From positions 1 through 5,583 of the forward strand of contig JACXTQ010000025.1 of NCBI GenBank assembly GCA_016919605.1: a stretch of DNA of 5,583 bases, in the 5' to 3' direction. Within the stretch, counting starts at the first letter, position 1, and each line of letters starts with the position of its first letter. Shown here in pieces: positions 1 through 5,583 of this stretch. A model generated the notes under the pieces. The model did no database searches. It had not been told where the DNA came from and was given only the letters and a program-made list of their open reading frames with translations. This stretch comes from Methylovulum sp. GTDB lineage: Bacteria; Pseudomonadota; Gammaproteobacteria; Methylococcales; Methylomonadaceae. Both the position numbers and the translations under genes were made by a program.

Positions 1-33
1 AACCTGAGGATAAAGACGTACTATGCTTGCCGC

Positions 34-1272
34 CTACGGTATGATGTGGCTAAGCACTTCATTGGATGCCAACTCCAAACCCTGTTTGTAGCACTTGCTG
101 GCTTCACTTTGATTGCCTTCGGCAAACAGCAAATCACCGAGTGATTGATACGCCGACACGGTCGGCTCAATGGCAAGGCTTTGCTGAAAATAAGCCTGAG
201 CTTTCTCATTGTCGGCGCATTTCATGCTCAATTTGCCTAAGACCGTCAACAGCACCGCATCATTTTCATGCACCGATAACCAACGCTCCGCCAAGGCCAA
301 TTGTTTTAAGACATCGTTGGACTGCACACTGCCAAACAACACCAGTAAAGTGGTGTCCCAATCAATGGACAAGGCTAAGGCCAACTCGTCTTCAATATCG
401 GCACCCGCCCCTGCATTAATCATGGCGGCAAAGTAAATGGCGGAAATGGCGGATAACTTGCGGATATAGTTGGGAACTTGTGACCAATGTCGTTGGATAG
501 TTTCGACATTGCCAGTTTCCGCCGACTGCTTGAGCAGTTTGCTGAACGCCTCAGTTTCCAATTGCTTGATTTCAGCTTCCATCAATATCTTATGGGTATG
601 CAAGGATGGCAATAGTGTACGGATAGCCTCCCAATCCCCCATAGTCTGATAGGTTTTGTGCAACAACTTTAACACACTGGCATGGCTGGGCTCGATGGAC
701 TGCAATTTGCTCAAAGTTGCCAACGCTTGGTCAAACTCATTGCCTGACAAATGCAATTCCGCTTGGGTCAGGCCAATGGCAATGGCCGAATCAGGGGCGT
801 GGTCGCTGGCTTTTTTTAAGTATTCGTCACGTTTGTCAAACGCCCCGCGAGATTGTGCAGCTTTGGCGGCGGTCAAATAATGCAATAACGGCGCACCGCT
901 ATGTGAGACGTGCTTAATGAGGACGTTTTCGGCCTTTTCCCAGTTGCCTTCCGCCGAATCAACCAAGCCCGTTATCAACGCTTCTTGTGAGCGGTTAAAC
1001 TTAACCAATCTTGACCGCGCTTTTAGCCGTTTCGGCAGTTTGAACAAATAACTCAAGCCCCTAAACGTAAAGTACAACAGGAAAAAACCAATAATCAGGG
1101 CAAACAGAAAAACCGACAGCGTTGTCTCCAATGACCAATTGCCAATACCCAACAAGACATAACCAGGAGTATCAAAGCTTTTCAGCCACAGATAGGCCAG
1201 TCCCGCTATGGCAATGGCGGGCAATAACAACACCAGAATAGCCAGTATATTTTTCAAAACTATTTTTTTCAT
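34..1272 (-). CDS. hemY: HemY, haem-biosynthesis-associated inner-membrane TPR protein
   Basis: A 412-residue protein, about the usual length for proteobacterial HemY. Two hydrophobic helices are visible at about residues 8-30 and 50-72, separated by a short loop with the GYVLLGIGNWSLETTLS stretch (37-53) typical of the HemY N-terminal domain. A basic stretch (KLPKRLKARSR, 78-88) follows on the cytoplasmic side. The rest is helical and TPR-like, clearest at about 340-403 (the LGKLSM..A.AYFQQSLAIEP and LGDLLFAEGNQSEA..CYKQGLELA repeats). It is the last gene of hemCDXY, 13 nt after hemX; the ATG at 1272 has only a weak GAG 7 nt upstream. Its precise function is not settled; the family is thought to act as a membrane scaffold or regulator in late tetrapyrrole synthesis. 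It is unrelated to the Bacillus HemY coproporphyrinogen/protoporphyrinogen oxidase: there is no FAD-binding motif. The 33 bases beyond the stop show no terminator or gene. Confidence 0.95.
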   Translation of the reverse strand: MKKIVLKNILAILVLLLPAIAIAGLAYLWLKSFDTPGYVLLGIGNWSLETTLSVFLFALIIGFFLLYFTFRGLSYLFKLPKRLKARSRLVKFNRSQEALITGLVDSAEGNWEKAENVLIKHVSHSGAPLLHYLTAAKAAQSRGAFDKRDEYLKKASDHAPDSAIAIGLTQAELHLSGNEFDQALATLSKLQSIEPSHASVLKLLHKTYQTMGDWEAIRTLLPSLHTHKILMEAEIKQLETEAFSKLLKQSAETGNVETIQRHWSQVPNYIRKLSAISAIYFAAMINAGAGADIEDELALALSIDWDTTLLVLFGSVQSNDVLKQLALAERWLSVHENDAVLLTVLGKLSMKCADNEKAQAYFQQSLAIEPTVSAYQSLGDLLFAEGNQSEASKCYKQGLELASNEVLSHIIP

Positions 1273-1285
1273 TGGGATGCTCTAG

Positions 1286-2608
1286 TTATTGACCTGCTTC
1301 TGATGCCGACCCATTACTTGGCTGGACTACAGGTGACTGGACTACGGGCGGCTGGGCGGAGGGTGCTTGTACACTAGGGGCAACAGCAGGGGCGGGAGCC
1401 GTTTCTGTGGCCGCACCCTTGTCGGCTTCCACCCTCAACTTGGCAATATCCCTGAGCATCTTAAAAGACTGGCTAATATCAGGGAATTGGCTGTGGATCT
1501 TAATTGCGCTTAAACGATCCAATTCACCCGCCAAAGCCCGGCTCTCGTCGTTTTTTGCAAAATTGGCTTGCAGCCAATTTTGGGCATCATTCAAACCCGC
1601 TTGATAGATGGCTTCGTTATGCTCAACCAACGCAATTTTGACCATCTCCAGCTTAACCCGCAGTTGCTCGTGGATAAACTGCGCTTCTTCAGGGGTCAGA
1701 ATTTCCTTAACGGCTTGGTCGGTATGGCGGATAGTGACAATGCCTTCCAACTGCTCCATAGCAGATTGCAAAAGGTCATGGCCTTCGGCGGACTTATCGG
1801 CCTCGGGTTGCTCTTCGGTGGACTTATCGGCCTCGACCTGCTCTTCGGTGGATTTGTCGGCGGCGGCATGGTTTTCGACGGACTTGTCAGCGTGGTCGTG
1901 AATCTCCGATGACGTGGCCAACGGCTTGCCCGCATAAGGCAACAGCAACACCAGCTTGTCGGCAATCGCTTCCAAACCTTGTAATTTCGCGTAAATGCCC
2001 ACCACATCGGTCATACTGACATCACGCAACGCGGCCAGTTCTTTGGCGATTTGCTCACGAACCTTAATGACCCCGACATCACCACTTTCACGCAAACGCT
2101 GGTCAGCGGCTTCCAATGCTTCGCGGGTAGTGTTGACATCGCCGACCAAATGTAGCCTTTCATTAGCAACGCTTAACAAATATTCAGCATCGGCAATCAG
2201 CCAATCGCCACGGGTCTTACCCAATTGCCGTTGGAGTTGGCTGATAGATTCACCCAACTCTTTACGCGTGCTATTGAGGCGTTCATTATGCAATTGGGAA
2301 AAATCCGCCAAGGTTTTGGTGAAATGGCTGTCTTTATTGCTGATGTTGGTTTCCAAAGCCGCCAATTGGCTTTGGATAGCAGCCAATTGGCTTTGATAAT
2401 CACCCAACTGCTTGGACATTTGCCCCTTGACCTCACCACCCAAGCCTTCCTGACGGTCACGCAATTGCGTGAACAGCAAAAACCCCGCACCTGCCAGACC
2501 TGCAATAATCAGCAAAATAATGATACCAAACCAGAATCCGTTTCGTGACCGTTGGACTTTTTTGCCAGTGTCCACTTCTTGTTCTTGTTGACCGCTCAAT
2601 TCCGCCAC
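1286..2608 (-). CDS. hemX: HemX, membrane-anchored uroporphyrinogen-III C-methyltransferase-like protein
   Basis: A 440-residue protein with a short charged cytoplasmic N-terminus, one transmembrane helix (about 25-47), a heptad-rich coiled coil (about 60-130), and the family signature GDWLIADAEYLLSVANERL (134-152) followed by a helical domain. The SUMT-like name is historical: no SAM-binding methyltransferase domain is visible. Function is not established; a scaffold role next to HemY and HemD is inferred from the conserved operon. Residues about 238-277 are four 10-residue acidic repeats (consensus near ADKSTEEQ.E) that interrupt the helical domain, and the C-terminus (about 403-432) is an Ala/Pro/Gln/Val-rich tail with a VVQS-P-VVQP repeat. 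Both are probably disordered. The start is GTG at 2608, preceded by GGGGA at about 7 nt and lying one base after the hemD stop. This start gives the expected short pre-helix N-terminus. The GTG start and spacing suggest translation linked to hemD. Confidence 0.94.
   Translation of the reverse strand: MAELSGQQEQEVDTGKKVQRSRNGFWFGIIILLIIAGLAGAGFLLFTQLRDRQEGLGGEVKGQMSKQLGDYQSQLAAIQSQLAALETNISNKDSHFTKTLADFSQLHNERLNSTRKELGESISQLQRQLGKTRGDWLIADAEYLLSVANERLHLVGDVNTTREALEAADQRLRESGDVGVIKVREQIAKELAALRDVSMTDVVGIYAKLQGLEAIADKLVLLLPYAGKPLATSSEIHDHADKSVENHAAADKSTEEQVEADKSTEEQPEADKSAEGHDLLQSAMEQLEGIVTIRHTDQAVKEILTPEEAQFIHEQLRVKLEMVKIALVEHNEAIYQAGLNDAQNWLQANFAKNDESRALAGELDRLSAIKIHSQFPDISQSFKMLRDIAKLRVEADKGAATETAPAPAVAPSVQAPSAQPPVVQSPVVQPSNGSASEAGQ
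1781..1900 (-). repeat. Four-copy 30-bp tandem repeat inside hemX
   Basis: Four contiguous 30-bp units (1781-1810, 1811-1840, 1841-1870, 1871-1900 on the plus strand) share a TTCGGnGGACTTATCGG-like core, with divergence greatest in the unit nearest 1900. The two middle-left units are closest to each other. As 30 is a multiple of three, the frame is kept and each unit encodes ten residues around ADKS-x-E-x-x. Such an array would be expected to change copy number by slippage without disrupting the gene; that behaviour is inferred, not seen. Confidence 0.9.
2361..2395 (-). repeat. 21-bp-period direct repeat encoding a coiled-coil heptad in hemX
   Basis: The 14-mer gccaattggctttg occurs at 2361-2374 and again at 2382-2395, exactly 21 bp apart, which is one heptad. 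It encodes the repeated QSQLAA segments of HemX at about residues 72-84, with hydrophobic leucines in register. This supports the coiled-coil assignment and suggests a local duplication. Confidence 0.8.
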
Positions 2609-2609
2609 G

Positions 2610-3380
2610 CTATTTCCCCATTAAACACATTGTTACTGCTTCAAGAATTGCCGTGTCGGCAGGCTGTGCCGCCACTACAATTTGTTTAAATCCCAAACCA
2701 TCCGCTATGTGTGCGATCCGCGCACTGACGACGATAACAGGTATCGCCAATAGCCAAGGATGGTATTCGGGAGCGATCATCATCAATAGGTTTTGCAAGG
2801 CCTCACCGCTAGTGATGGTGATGGCGTGCAACCGTTGTTGCGCCAACAAGGCCAGCACTGGCGAAGTGTCTACATCGGGTACGACCCGTCTATAGGCCGC
2901 CACCTCATCAACGTGCGCCCCTCTAAAACGCAACTGACTGGCCAATTCTTCACGCCCGCCTTCGCCACGCACAATCAAAACCCGTTGGCCGCCGACCTCT
3001 TGTAAAGCCGGAGCCGCCAACAGCGTTTCGCTACTAAAACCTTGCCCAGGCACCAGATCAACGCGAAAACCTGCATCGGCCAAAGCCTGTGCGGTGCTTT
3101 GGCCGACCGCCGCCAAGCGTACCTGATTTAATTCGGGTATTTTGCCACCATTCGCCTTGAGAGCAAAATTTACCGCATTGGCACTAATAAAAATAAGCCA
3201 TTGAAATTTTCCCAAACTTGCCCAAGCCGATTGCAACGCCGTGGTGTCAGTGACCGGCACAATCGCCAAGCTCGGTAAACGGATAGCCTTGCCACCTTGG
3301 GCTTCGATCAGGTGGCATAAAGACCCGGCCTGATGCTCAGGCCGAGTCACTAAAACCGCCGTCCCCAGCAAGCCCGTCAT
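2610..3380 (-). CDS. hemD: Uroporphyrinogen-III synthase
   Basis: A cytosolic enzyme that closes linear hydroxymethylbilane with inversion of ring D to give uroporphyrinogen III. The 256 residues match the family length. The sequence is poorly conserved in this family, but the expected landmarks appear in order: VLVTRP at 9-14, LIFISANAVNFAL at 62-74, AAVGQSTAQAL at 90-100, the GFSSETLL segment at 114-121, VLIVRGEGGREEL at 134-146 with the RGAHVDEVAAYRR strand at 153-165, ITSGEALQNL at 189-198, and VVSARIA at 217-223. The two-lobe architecture is implied by these halves. The ATG at 3380 lies inside the end of hemC (ATGA, 4-nt overlap), and there is no good Shine-Dalgarno sequence, so translation is probably coupled to hemC, its substrate supplier. 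It directly precedes hemX, with a single base between them. Confidence 0.96.
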   Translation of the reverse strand: MTGLLGTAVLVTRPEHQAGSLCHLIEAQGGKAIRLPSLAIVPVTDTTALQSAWASLGKFQWLIFISANAVNFALKANGGKIPELNQVRLAAVGQSTAQALADAGFRVDLVPGQGFSSETLLAAPALQEVGGQRVLIVRGEGGREELASQLRFRGAHVDEVAAYRRVVPDVDTSPVLALLAQQRLHAITITSGEALQNLLMMIAPEYHPWLLAIPVIVVSARIAHIADGLGFKQIVVAAQPADTAILEAVTMCLMGK

Positions 3381-4306
3381 GCCGTAAACAAAGCTTGCAA
3401 AATACTATCGGCACCTTGGTTTAATAAATCTTCGGCAATCAGACAACCTAGCATCTGTGCCTGATCCAAGCCCGCCACGCGCTCGCTACGATATAAGACG
3501 CTACCATCAGGTGCACCGACCAAACCCCGCATAAATAGTTGCCCGTCTTGTTTGATAGCAAAGCCTGCAATCGGCACTTGACATCCTCCTTGCAAGCGGG
3601 CGTTCATGGCCCGCTCAGCCGACACGCACAAGCCGGTGTCGGCATCGTGCAAAGCCGCCAGCAGGGCATTGATTTCGGTGTCATCACTACGGCATTCTAT
3701 CCCTATCGCACCCTGCCCGATGGCGGGCAAGCTCACGCCAACATCTAATGATTGGCTAATACGCCCCGCCAAGCCTAAACGCTTCAAACCCGCCGAAGCC
3801 AAGACAATCGCGTCATACTCGCCGGCATCCAATTTCGCCAAGCGAGTATTGACATTGCCCCTTAAGGACAGGATATTCGCATCGGGGAAACGTTCCTTAA
3901 TTTGGCATTGCCTGCGTAAGCTCGATGTACCAATACGCGCATTACCGGGCAATTCATCAATGGAGCCATAACGGTTGGACACCAAGGCATCGCTGGGGTC
4001 TTCACGTGTTAAAATCGCCGCCAAATGCAGACCTTCGGGAAACTCGACCGGAACATCCTTCATGGAATGGACGGCAATATCGGCTATTCCATCCAACATC
4101 CCTTGCTCCAATTCTTTAACGAACAGACCCTTGCCGCCTACCTTAGCTAACGGAGCATCGAGAATTTTGTCACCCCGCGTCACCATTTTTACCAACTCGG
4201 TGCATAAATTCGGAAACAGTTGTTCCAGCCGCCCAGCAACATGCTCGGCTTGCCACACTGCCAAGGGGCTTTGCCGCGTGGCAATGCGGATAATTTTTTT
4301 AGTCAA
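3377..4306 (-). CDS. hemC: Porphobilinogen deaminase (hydroxymethylbilane synthase)
   Basis: Polymerises four porphobilinogen molecules to hydroxymethylbilane in the cytosol, using a covalently bound dipyrromethane cofactor. The 309 residues align with E. coli HemC without offset at the known functional positions: R11 and S13 in RIATRQSPLA, K59, catalytic D84 in HSMKD, R131/R132 in GTSSLRRQ, R149 and R155 in RGNVNTR, R176 in SAGLKRLG, and the cofactor-attachment C242 in LQGGCQVPIAGFA. The start is TTG at 4306, with ACAGG about 7 nt upstream. No ATG or GTG lies between it and the conserved RIATRQSPLA, and this start places R11 and C242 at family numbering, so I trust it. It is the first gene of hemCDXY, with a 4-nt overlap into hemD. 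Candidate promoters lie 90-200 bp upstream. The TTG start may hold down expression of this step, which is an inference. Confidence 0.98.
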   Translation of the reverse strand: MTKKIIRIATRQSPLAVWQAEHVAGRLEQLFPNLCTELVKMVTRGDKILDAPLAKVGGKGLFVKELEQGMLDGIADIAVHSMKDVPVEFPEGLHLAAILTREDPSDALVSNRYGSIDELPGNARIGTSSLRRQCQIKERFPDANILSLRGNVNTRLAKLDAGEYDAIVLASAGLKRLGLAGRISQSLDVGVSLPAIGQGAIGIECRSDDTEINALLAALHDADTGLCVSAERAMNARLQGGCQVPIAGFAIKQDGQLFMRGLVGAPDGSVLYRSERVAGLDQAQMLGCLIAEDLLNQGADSILQALFTA

Positions 4307-4362
4307 GGGAAAACCTGTATTTTTTGCAAAAAGAAAACGTCTGGCCGTCTGCCTAGCTTAAG

Positions 4363-4372
4363 CGGTCGACCG
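4363..4372. promoter_or_regulatory. Double palindrome in predicted hemC leader
   Basis: CGGTCGACCG at 4363-4372 is a perfect 10-bp palindrome. It abuts GCTTAAGC (4356-4363), also perfectly palindromic, sharing one base. Flanking TAGC/GCTA arms could enclose the larger one. It lies about 15-30 nt downstream of the predicted start of transcription from the proximal promoter, a position compatible with an operator or weak leader hairpin. No known regulator site is recognised and it could be chance. Confidence 0.25.
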
Positions 4373-4393
4373 ATGCTATAGATAAATGCCCCT

Positions 4394-4422
4394 ATTGTAC
4401 CCTGCTTGGCCTGTACTCTTAA
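4394..4422 (-). promoter_or_regulatory. Candidate sigma70 promoter for hemCDXY (proximal)
   Basis: Reading the minus strand, TTAAGA (4417-4422, 4 of 6 matches to the -35 consensus) is followed after 17 nt by TACAAT (4394-4399, 5 of 6 matches to the -10 consensus). Transcription would start near 4387, giving a leader of about 80 nt before the hemC TTG. Good spacing and the position upstream of the operon support it; it is a pattern match only. Confidence 0.5.
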
Positions 4423-4473
4423 ATGCCATTCTGCGTTATTGCGCATCCAACTCACTTCACACGTTGCTATCCT

Positions 4474-4502
4474 ATTATATTTTCGGATAAAAATAGTTTC
4501 CA
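4474..4502 (-). promoter_or_regulatory. Candidate sigma70 promoter for hemCDXY (distal)
   Basis: On the minus strand TGGAAA (4497-4502, 4 of 6) and a perfect TATAAT (4474-4479) are separated by 17 nt. Transcription would start near 4467, about 160 nt before hemC. The surrounding DNA is AT-rich, so a chance TATAAT is possible. With the proximal site it would make a tandem promoter pair about 80 bp apart. Confidence 0.4.
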
Positions 4503-4724
4503 CAGCAGCAATAGCCCCACCATAAAACCAAGGTTATCGGCTGCATTTAACAGCGTCAGAAGCCTAAGCTAACAACGATTGCGGTTTTTTTTGAGAGGAC
4601 AACAAGACCATGAAACAACTGAGCAGGCGCAACGACCTGCTGTCGGTCAGGATGACAAACGGATGGAGGCTTTAAGCCAAACGGCAAAAGTGGACTTAGA
4701 CGTATTTTTGCACAATGGGAGTAT

Positions 4725-4760
4725 GGTAGGGACGCAACAATTGAGCATGGGTGCCCTACC
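4725..4760. repeat. Imperfect inverted repeat downstream of panD
   Basis: GGTAGGGAC at 4725-4733 pairs with GTGCCCTACC at 4751-4760 (seven perfect pairs, a bulged G, two more pairs). C35/A36-type pairs extend it inward past a G-G mismatch (4735-4736 with 4748-4749), leaving a loop of about 11 nt. It begins 8 bp beyond the panD stop. It could cap the panD message, but no U-run follows on the minus strand, so it is not a standard intrinsic terminator. The asymmetry of the arms looks like a decayed dispersed intergenic repeat. Confidence 0.5.
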
Positions 4761-4768
4761 CTTAACAG

Positions 4769-5152
4769 CTAACCGGCGGCTTGCACCGGAATGGAAGAAG
4801 CGGAACGTAACACTTCGTTCTTATCATTGAAATAAACCAACACAGGTTTATGGTGGTCGGCACCTTCTTGGTCGAAGCTGGCGTAAGCGCAAACAATAAT
4901 CAAATCGCCTGGGCAAGCCAAGCGGGCGGCGGCGCCATTGACCGAAAACACGCCTGAGCCATTTTCAGCACGGATGGCGTAAGTGGTGAATCGGGCACCG
5001 TTATTGATATTGTAAATATGGATTTGCTCGTATTCTCTGATGCCTGACAGGTCGAGAATGGCCCCATCAATTGCGCACGATCCTTCATACCCCAATTCCG
5101 AACGGGTGACTGTCGCTCTATGTAACTTAGCCTTAAGCATCGTAATATGCAT
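4769..5152 (-). CDS. panD: Aspartate 1-decarboxylase (pyruvoyl-dependent)
   Basis: A cytosolic enzyme that decarboxylates L-aspartate to beta-alanine for pantothenate synthesis. The 127 residues are the normal proenzyme length. The self-cleavage site is intact: YEGSC at 22-26, with cleavage expected between G24 and S25, and S25 becoming the pyruvoyl group. Other residues match E. coli numbering: K9, H11, R54, T57 and Y58 in ARFTTYAI, and N72 in SVNGAAA. The C-terminus IPVQAAG also fits. The ATG at 5152 was chosen over the internal ATG at 5140 because it reproduces the family N-terminus (MxxTMLxxKLHR) and the G24/S25 numbering. No Shine-Dalgarno sequence is visible before either ATG. It lies 182 bp after panC, with its own candidate promoters between them, and an inverted repeat follows the stop. 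Whether it needs a PanZ-like maturation factor cannot be told from this window. Confidence 0.98.
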   Translation of the reverse strand: MHITMLKAKLHRATVTRSELGYEGSCAIDGAILDLSGIREYEQIHIYNINNGARFTTYAIRAENGSGVFSVNGAAARLACPGDLIIVCAYASFDQEGADHHKPVLVYFNDKNEVLRSASSIPVQAAG

Positions 5153-5160
5153 AATAAAAC

Positions 5161-5188
5161 ACTATAAAATACGTTAAAAAACGGTCAA
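5161..5188 (-). promoter_or_regulatory. Candidate sigma70 promoter at panD (start-proximal)
   Basis: On the minus strand TTGACC (5183-5188, 5 of 6) and TATAGT (5161-5166, 5 of 6) are separated by 16 nt. Transcription would begin around 5154, only a base or two before the panD ATG at 5152, so the message would be essentially leaderless. Strong hexamers support it; the region is AT-rich, which raises the chance of coincidence. Confidence 0.4.
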
Positions 5189-5216
5189 TTATCCCTTATT
5201 TCGCCATTTCCTTCAA
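5188..5216 (-). promoter_or_regulatory. Candidate sigma70 promoter for panD (upstream)
   Basis: On the minus strand TTGAAG (5211-5216, 4 of 6) and GATAAT (5188-5193, 5 of 6) have the ideal 17-nt spacing. The predicted start near 5181 leaves a leader of about 28 nt. Its -10 shares a base with the -35 of the start-proximal candidate, so the two could not be occupied together. Confidence 0.5.
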
Positions 5217-5334
5217 CTTTTGGCATTTTTTACAAAGGATTAGCGCCAGAAAAATAAACAAAACCATAAGCTTTATAGACTAAGGTAGCCTACAATCAGC
5301 TTGCCATAGGGGGCGACGATTTGTCGACTGGGCA

Positions 5335-5583
5335 TTAAGATGGCTTTTTAGGCGGACGTGAAAAGCTGATATTGTCAATCAAGCGGGTGTTGCCCAGTTT
5401 TGCCGCCGTCAAAATTACCAAGTCGCCGTCTTCCAAGGCCGCTGGCCGTAAATCTTGGCTACGGCACACACAAAAATAATCCGGTTGAAATCCGGCTTGC
5501 CGCAACGCCTGCATGGCTTGCTGCTCTATGTCAGAAACGCCCTTCCCGCCTGCCAAAACCTCTTCACGTGCCGCGCACAGCAG
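5335..5583 (-). CDS. panC: Pantothenate synthetase, C-terminal part (gene cut by window edge)
   Basis: The last 82 residues of the ATP-dependent ligase that joins pantoate and beta-alanine to form pantothenate. The frame is open to the window edge and in register at base 5583, so the 5' end is missing, not broken. The visible part is the family C-terminal domain: a helix with ARE..L.GG, then QALRQAGFQPDYFCVCRSQDLRPA, a strand with LVILTAAKLGNTRLIDN (the LGxxRLIDN ending is diagnostic), and a short basic tail, SRPPKKPS. The ATP-binding HIGH and KMSKS-like motifs lie in the part outside the window. An apparent TTG start at 5556 is internal and should not be used. panD, which supplies its beta-alanine, follows 182 bp downstream on the same strand. 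I found no clear terminator after the stop, so read-through into panD is possible. Confidence 0.95.
   Translation of the reverse strand: MLCAAREEVLAGGKGVSDIEQQAMQALRQAGFQPDYFCVCRSQDLRPAALEDGDLVILTAAKLGNTRLIDNISFSRPPKKPS

Larger units (their letters stand above)
4307..4768. other. 462-bp gap between panD and hemC: hem promoters, palindromes, inverted repeat
   Basis: I see no convincing gene here. From the panD side leftwards it holds an imperfect inverted repeat (4725-4760), a stretch without clear structure (about 4504-4724), then two promoter-like pairs facing hemC and a double palindrome in the predicted hemC leader. A possible 21-codon plus-strand ORF at 4611-4676 has AGAGGA about 10 nt upstream, but the peptide is unrecognised. 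Another open frame on the plus strand (4579-4830, TTG start, no ribosome site) runs into the antisense of panD. A minus-strand frame (4303-4503, GTG start) ends by overlapping the hemC TTG. I treat all three as chance ORFs. Confidence 0.7.

Noticed and set aside
34..1272. Calling HemY a protoporphyrinogen oxidase
   Set aside because: There is no FAD/NAD-binding GxGxxG motif; the protein is two membrane helices plus TPR-like helices, a different family sharing the gene name.
1781..1900. Possible CRISPR array from 30-bp repeats
   Set aside because: The units are contiguous with no spacers, and they lie in frame inside hemX.
1568..2396. Long open frames antisense to or out of frame with hemX (for example 1568-1912 and 1995-2396 plus, 1696-2007 minus)
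   Set aside because: Their compositions are skewed echoes of hemX codons, they lack ribosome sites, and hemX itself has clear family motifs.
2610..4361. Plus-strand open frames over hemD and hemC
   Set aside because: They are shadows opposite two strongly conserved enzymes and show no domain or start signal.
4303..4503. 66-codon minus-strand frame whose TGA overlaps the hemC TTG
   Set aside because: It starts with GTG without a nearby ribosome site, contains both candidate hem promoters, and the peptide matches no family I know. The overlap with hemC looks coincidental.
4579..4830. 83-codon plus-strand frame between hemC and panD
   Set aside because: TTG start with no ribosome site, and its last 60 or so bases are antisense to the conserved panD 3' end. 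No recognisable motif.
5138..5140. Second ATG of panD as the true start
   Set aside because: It would remove the conserved N-terminal MxxT and shift the G24-S25 cleavage numbering; it has no better ribosome site.
5217..5334. Intrinsic terminator for panC
   Set aside because: T-rich runs exist on the minus strand near 5227-5265, but the only preceding stems are about 4-5 bp (such as AAGCT/AGCTT), too weak to call.

Overview
The window is a compact stretch of core metabolism from a gammaproteobacterium. Every convincing gene is on the minus strand, so in transcriptional order it reads from high to low coordinates: panC (3' end only), panD, a 462-bp gap, then hemC-hemD-hemX-hemY. The hemCDXY order with a membrane-anchored HemX and a two-helix TPR-type HemY is the classic gammaproteobacterial arrangement. 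The protein sequences are not enteric, and intermediate GC with a decayed GGTAGGG/CCCTACC inverted repeat would fit a methanotroph-like (Methylococcales) genome, but that placement is a guess.

Right end (about 4769-5583): the last 82 residues of pantothenate synthetase (PanC) and a complete aspartate 1-decarboxylase (PanD). PanD makes beta-alanine, which PanC ligates to pantoate to give pantothenate, the coenzyme A precursor. The 182-bp gap between them carries two good sigma70-like promoters pointing into panD, so panD probably has its own transcription even if it also receives panC read-through. The promoter nearer the gene would give a nearly leaderless message, and no Shine-Dalgarno sequence is visible in front of panD.

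Middle (4307-4768): a non-coding stretch with a hairpin-forming inverted repeat just past panD, two candidate promoters for the hem operon and a pair of overlapping short palindromes in the predicted hemC leader.

Left part (34-4306): hemC and hemD overlap by 4 nt, hemD and hemX are 1 nt apart, hemX and hemY 13 nt apart, so this is one tightly packed operon. HemC polymerises four porphobilinogens to hydroxymethylbilane and HemD closes the ring to uroporphyrinogen III, the branch point for haem, sirohaem and B12. HemX and HemY are inner-membrane proteins of poorly defined role, thought to organise the pathway. HemX here has an unusual four-copy, 30-bp in-frame tandem repeat that gives an acidic ADKSxE-type linker.

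I did not find a previously undescribed system. The points worth a second look are the HemX repeat, the panD start region, and the regulatory content of the hemC upstream gap.
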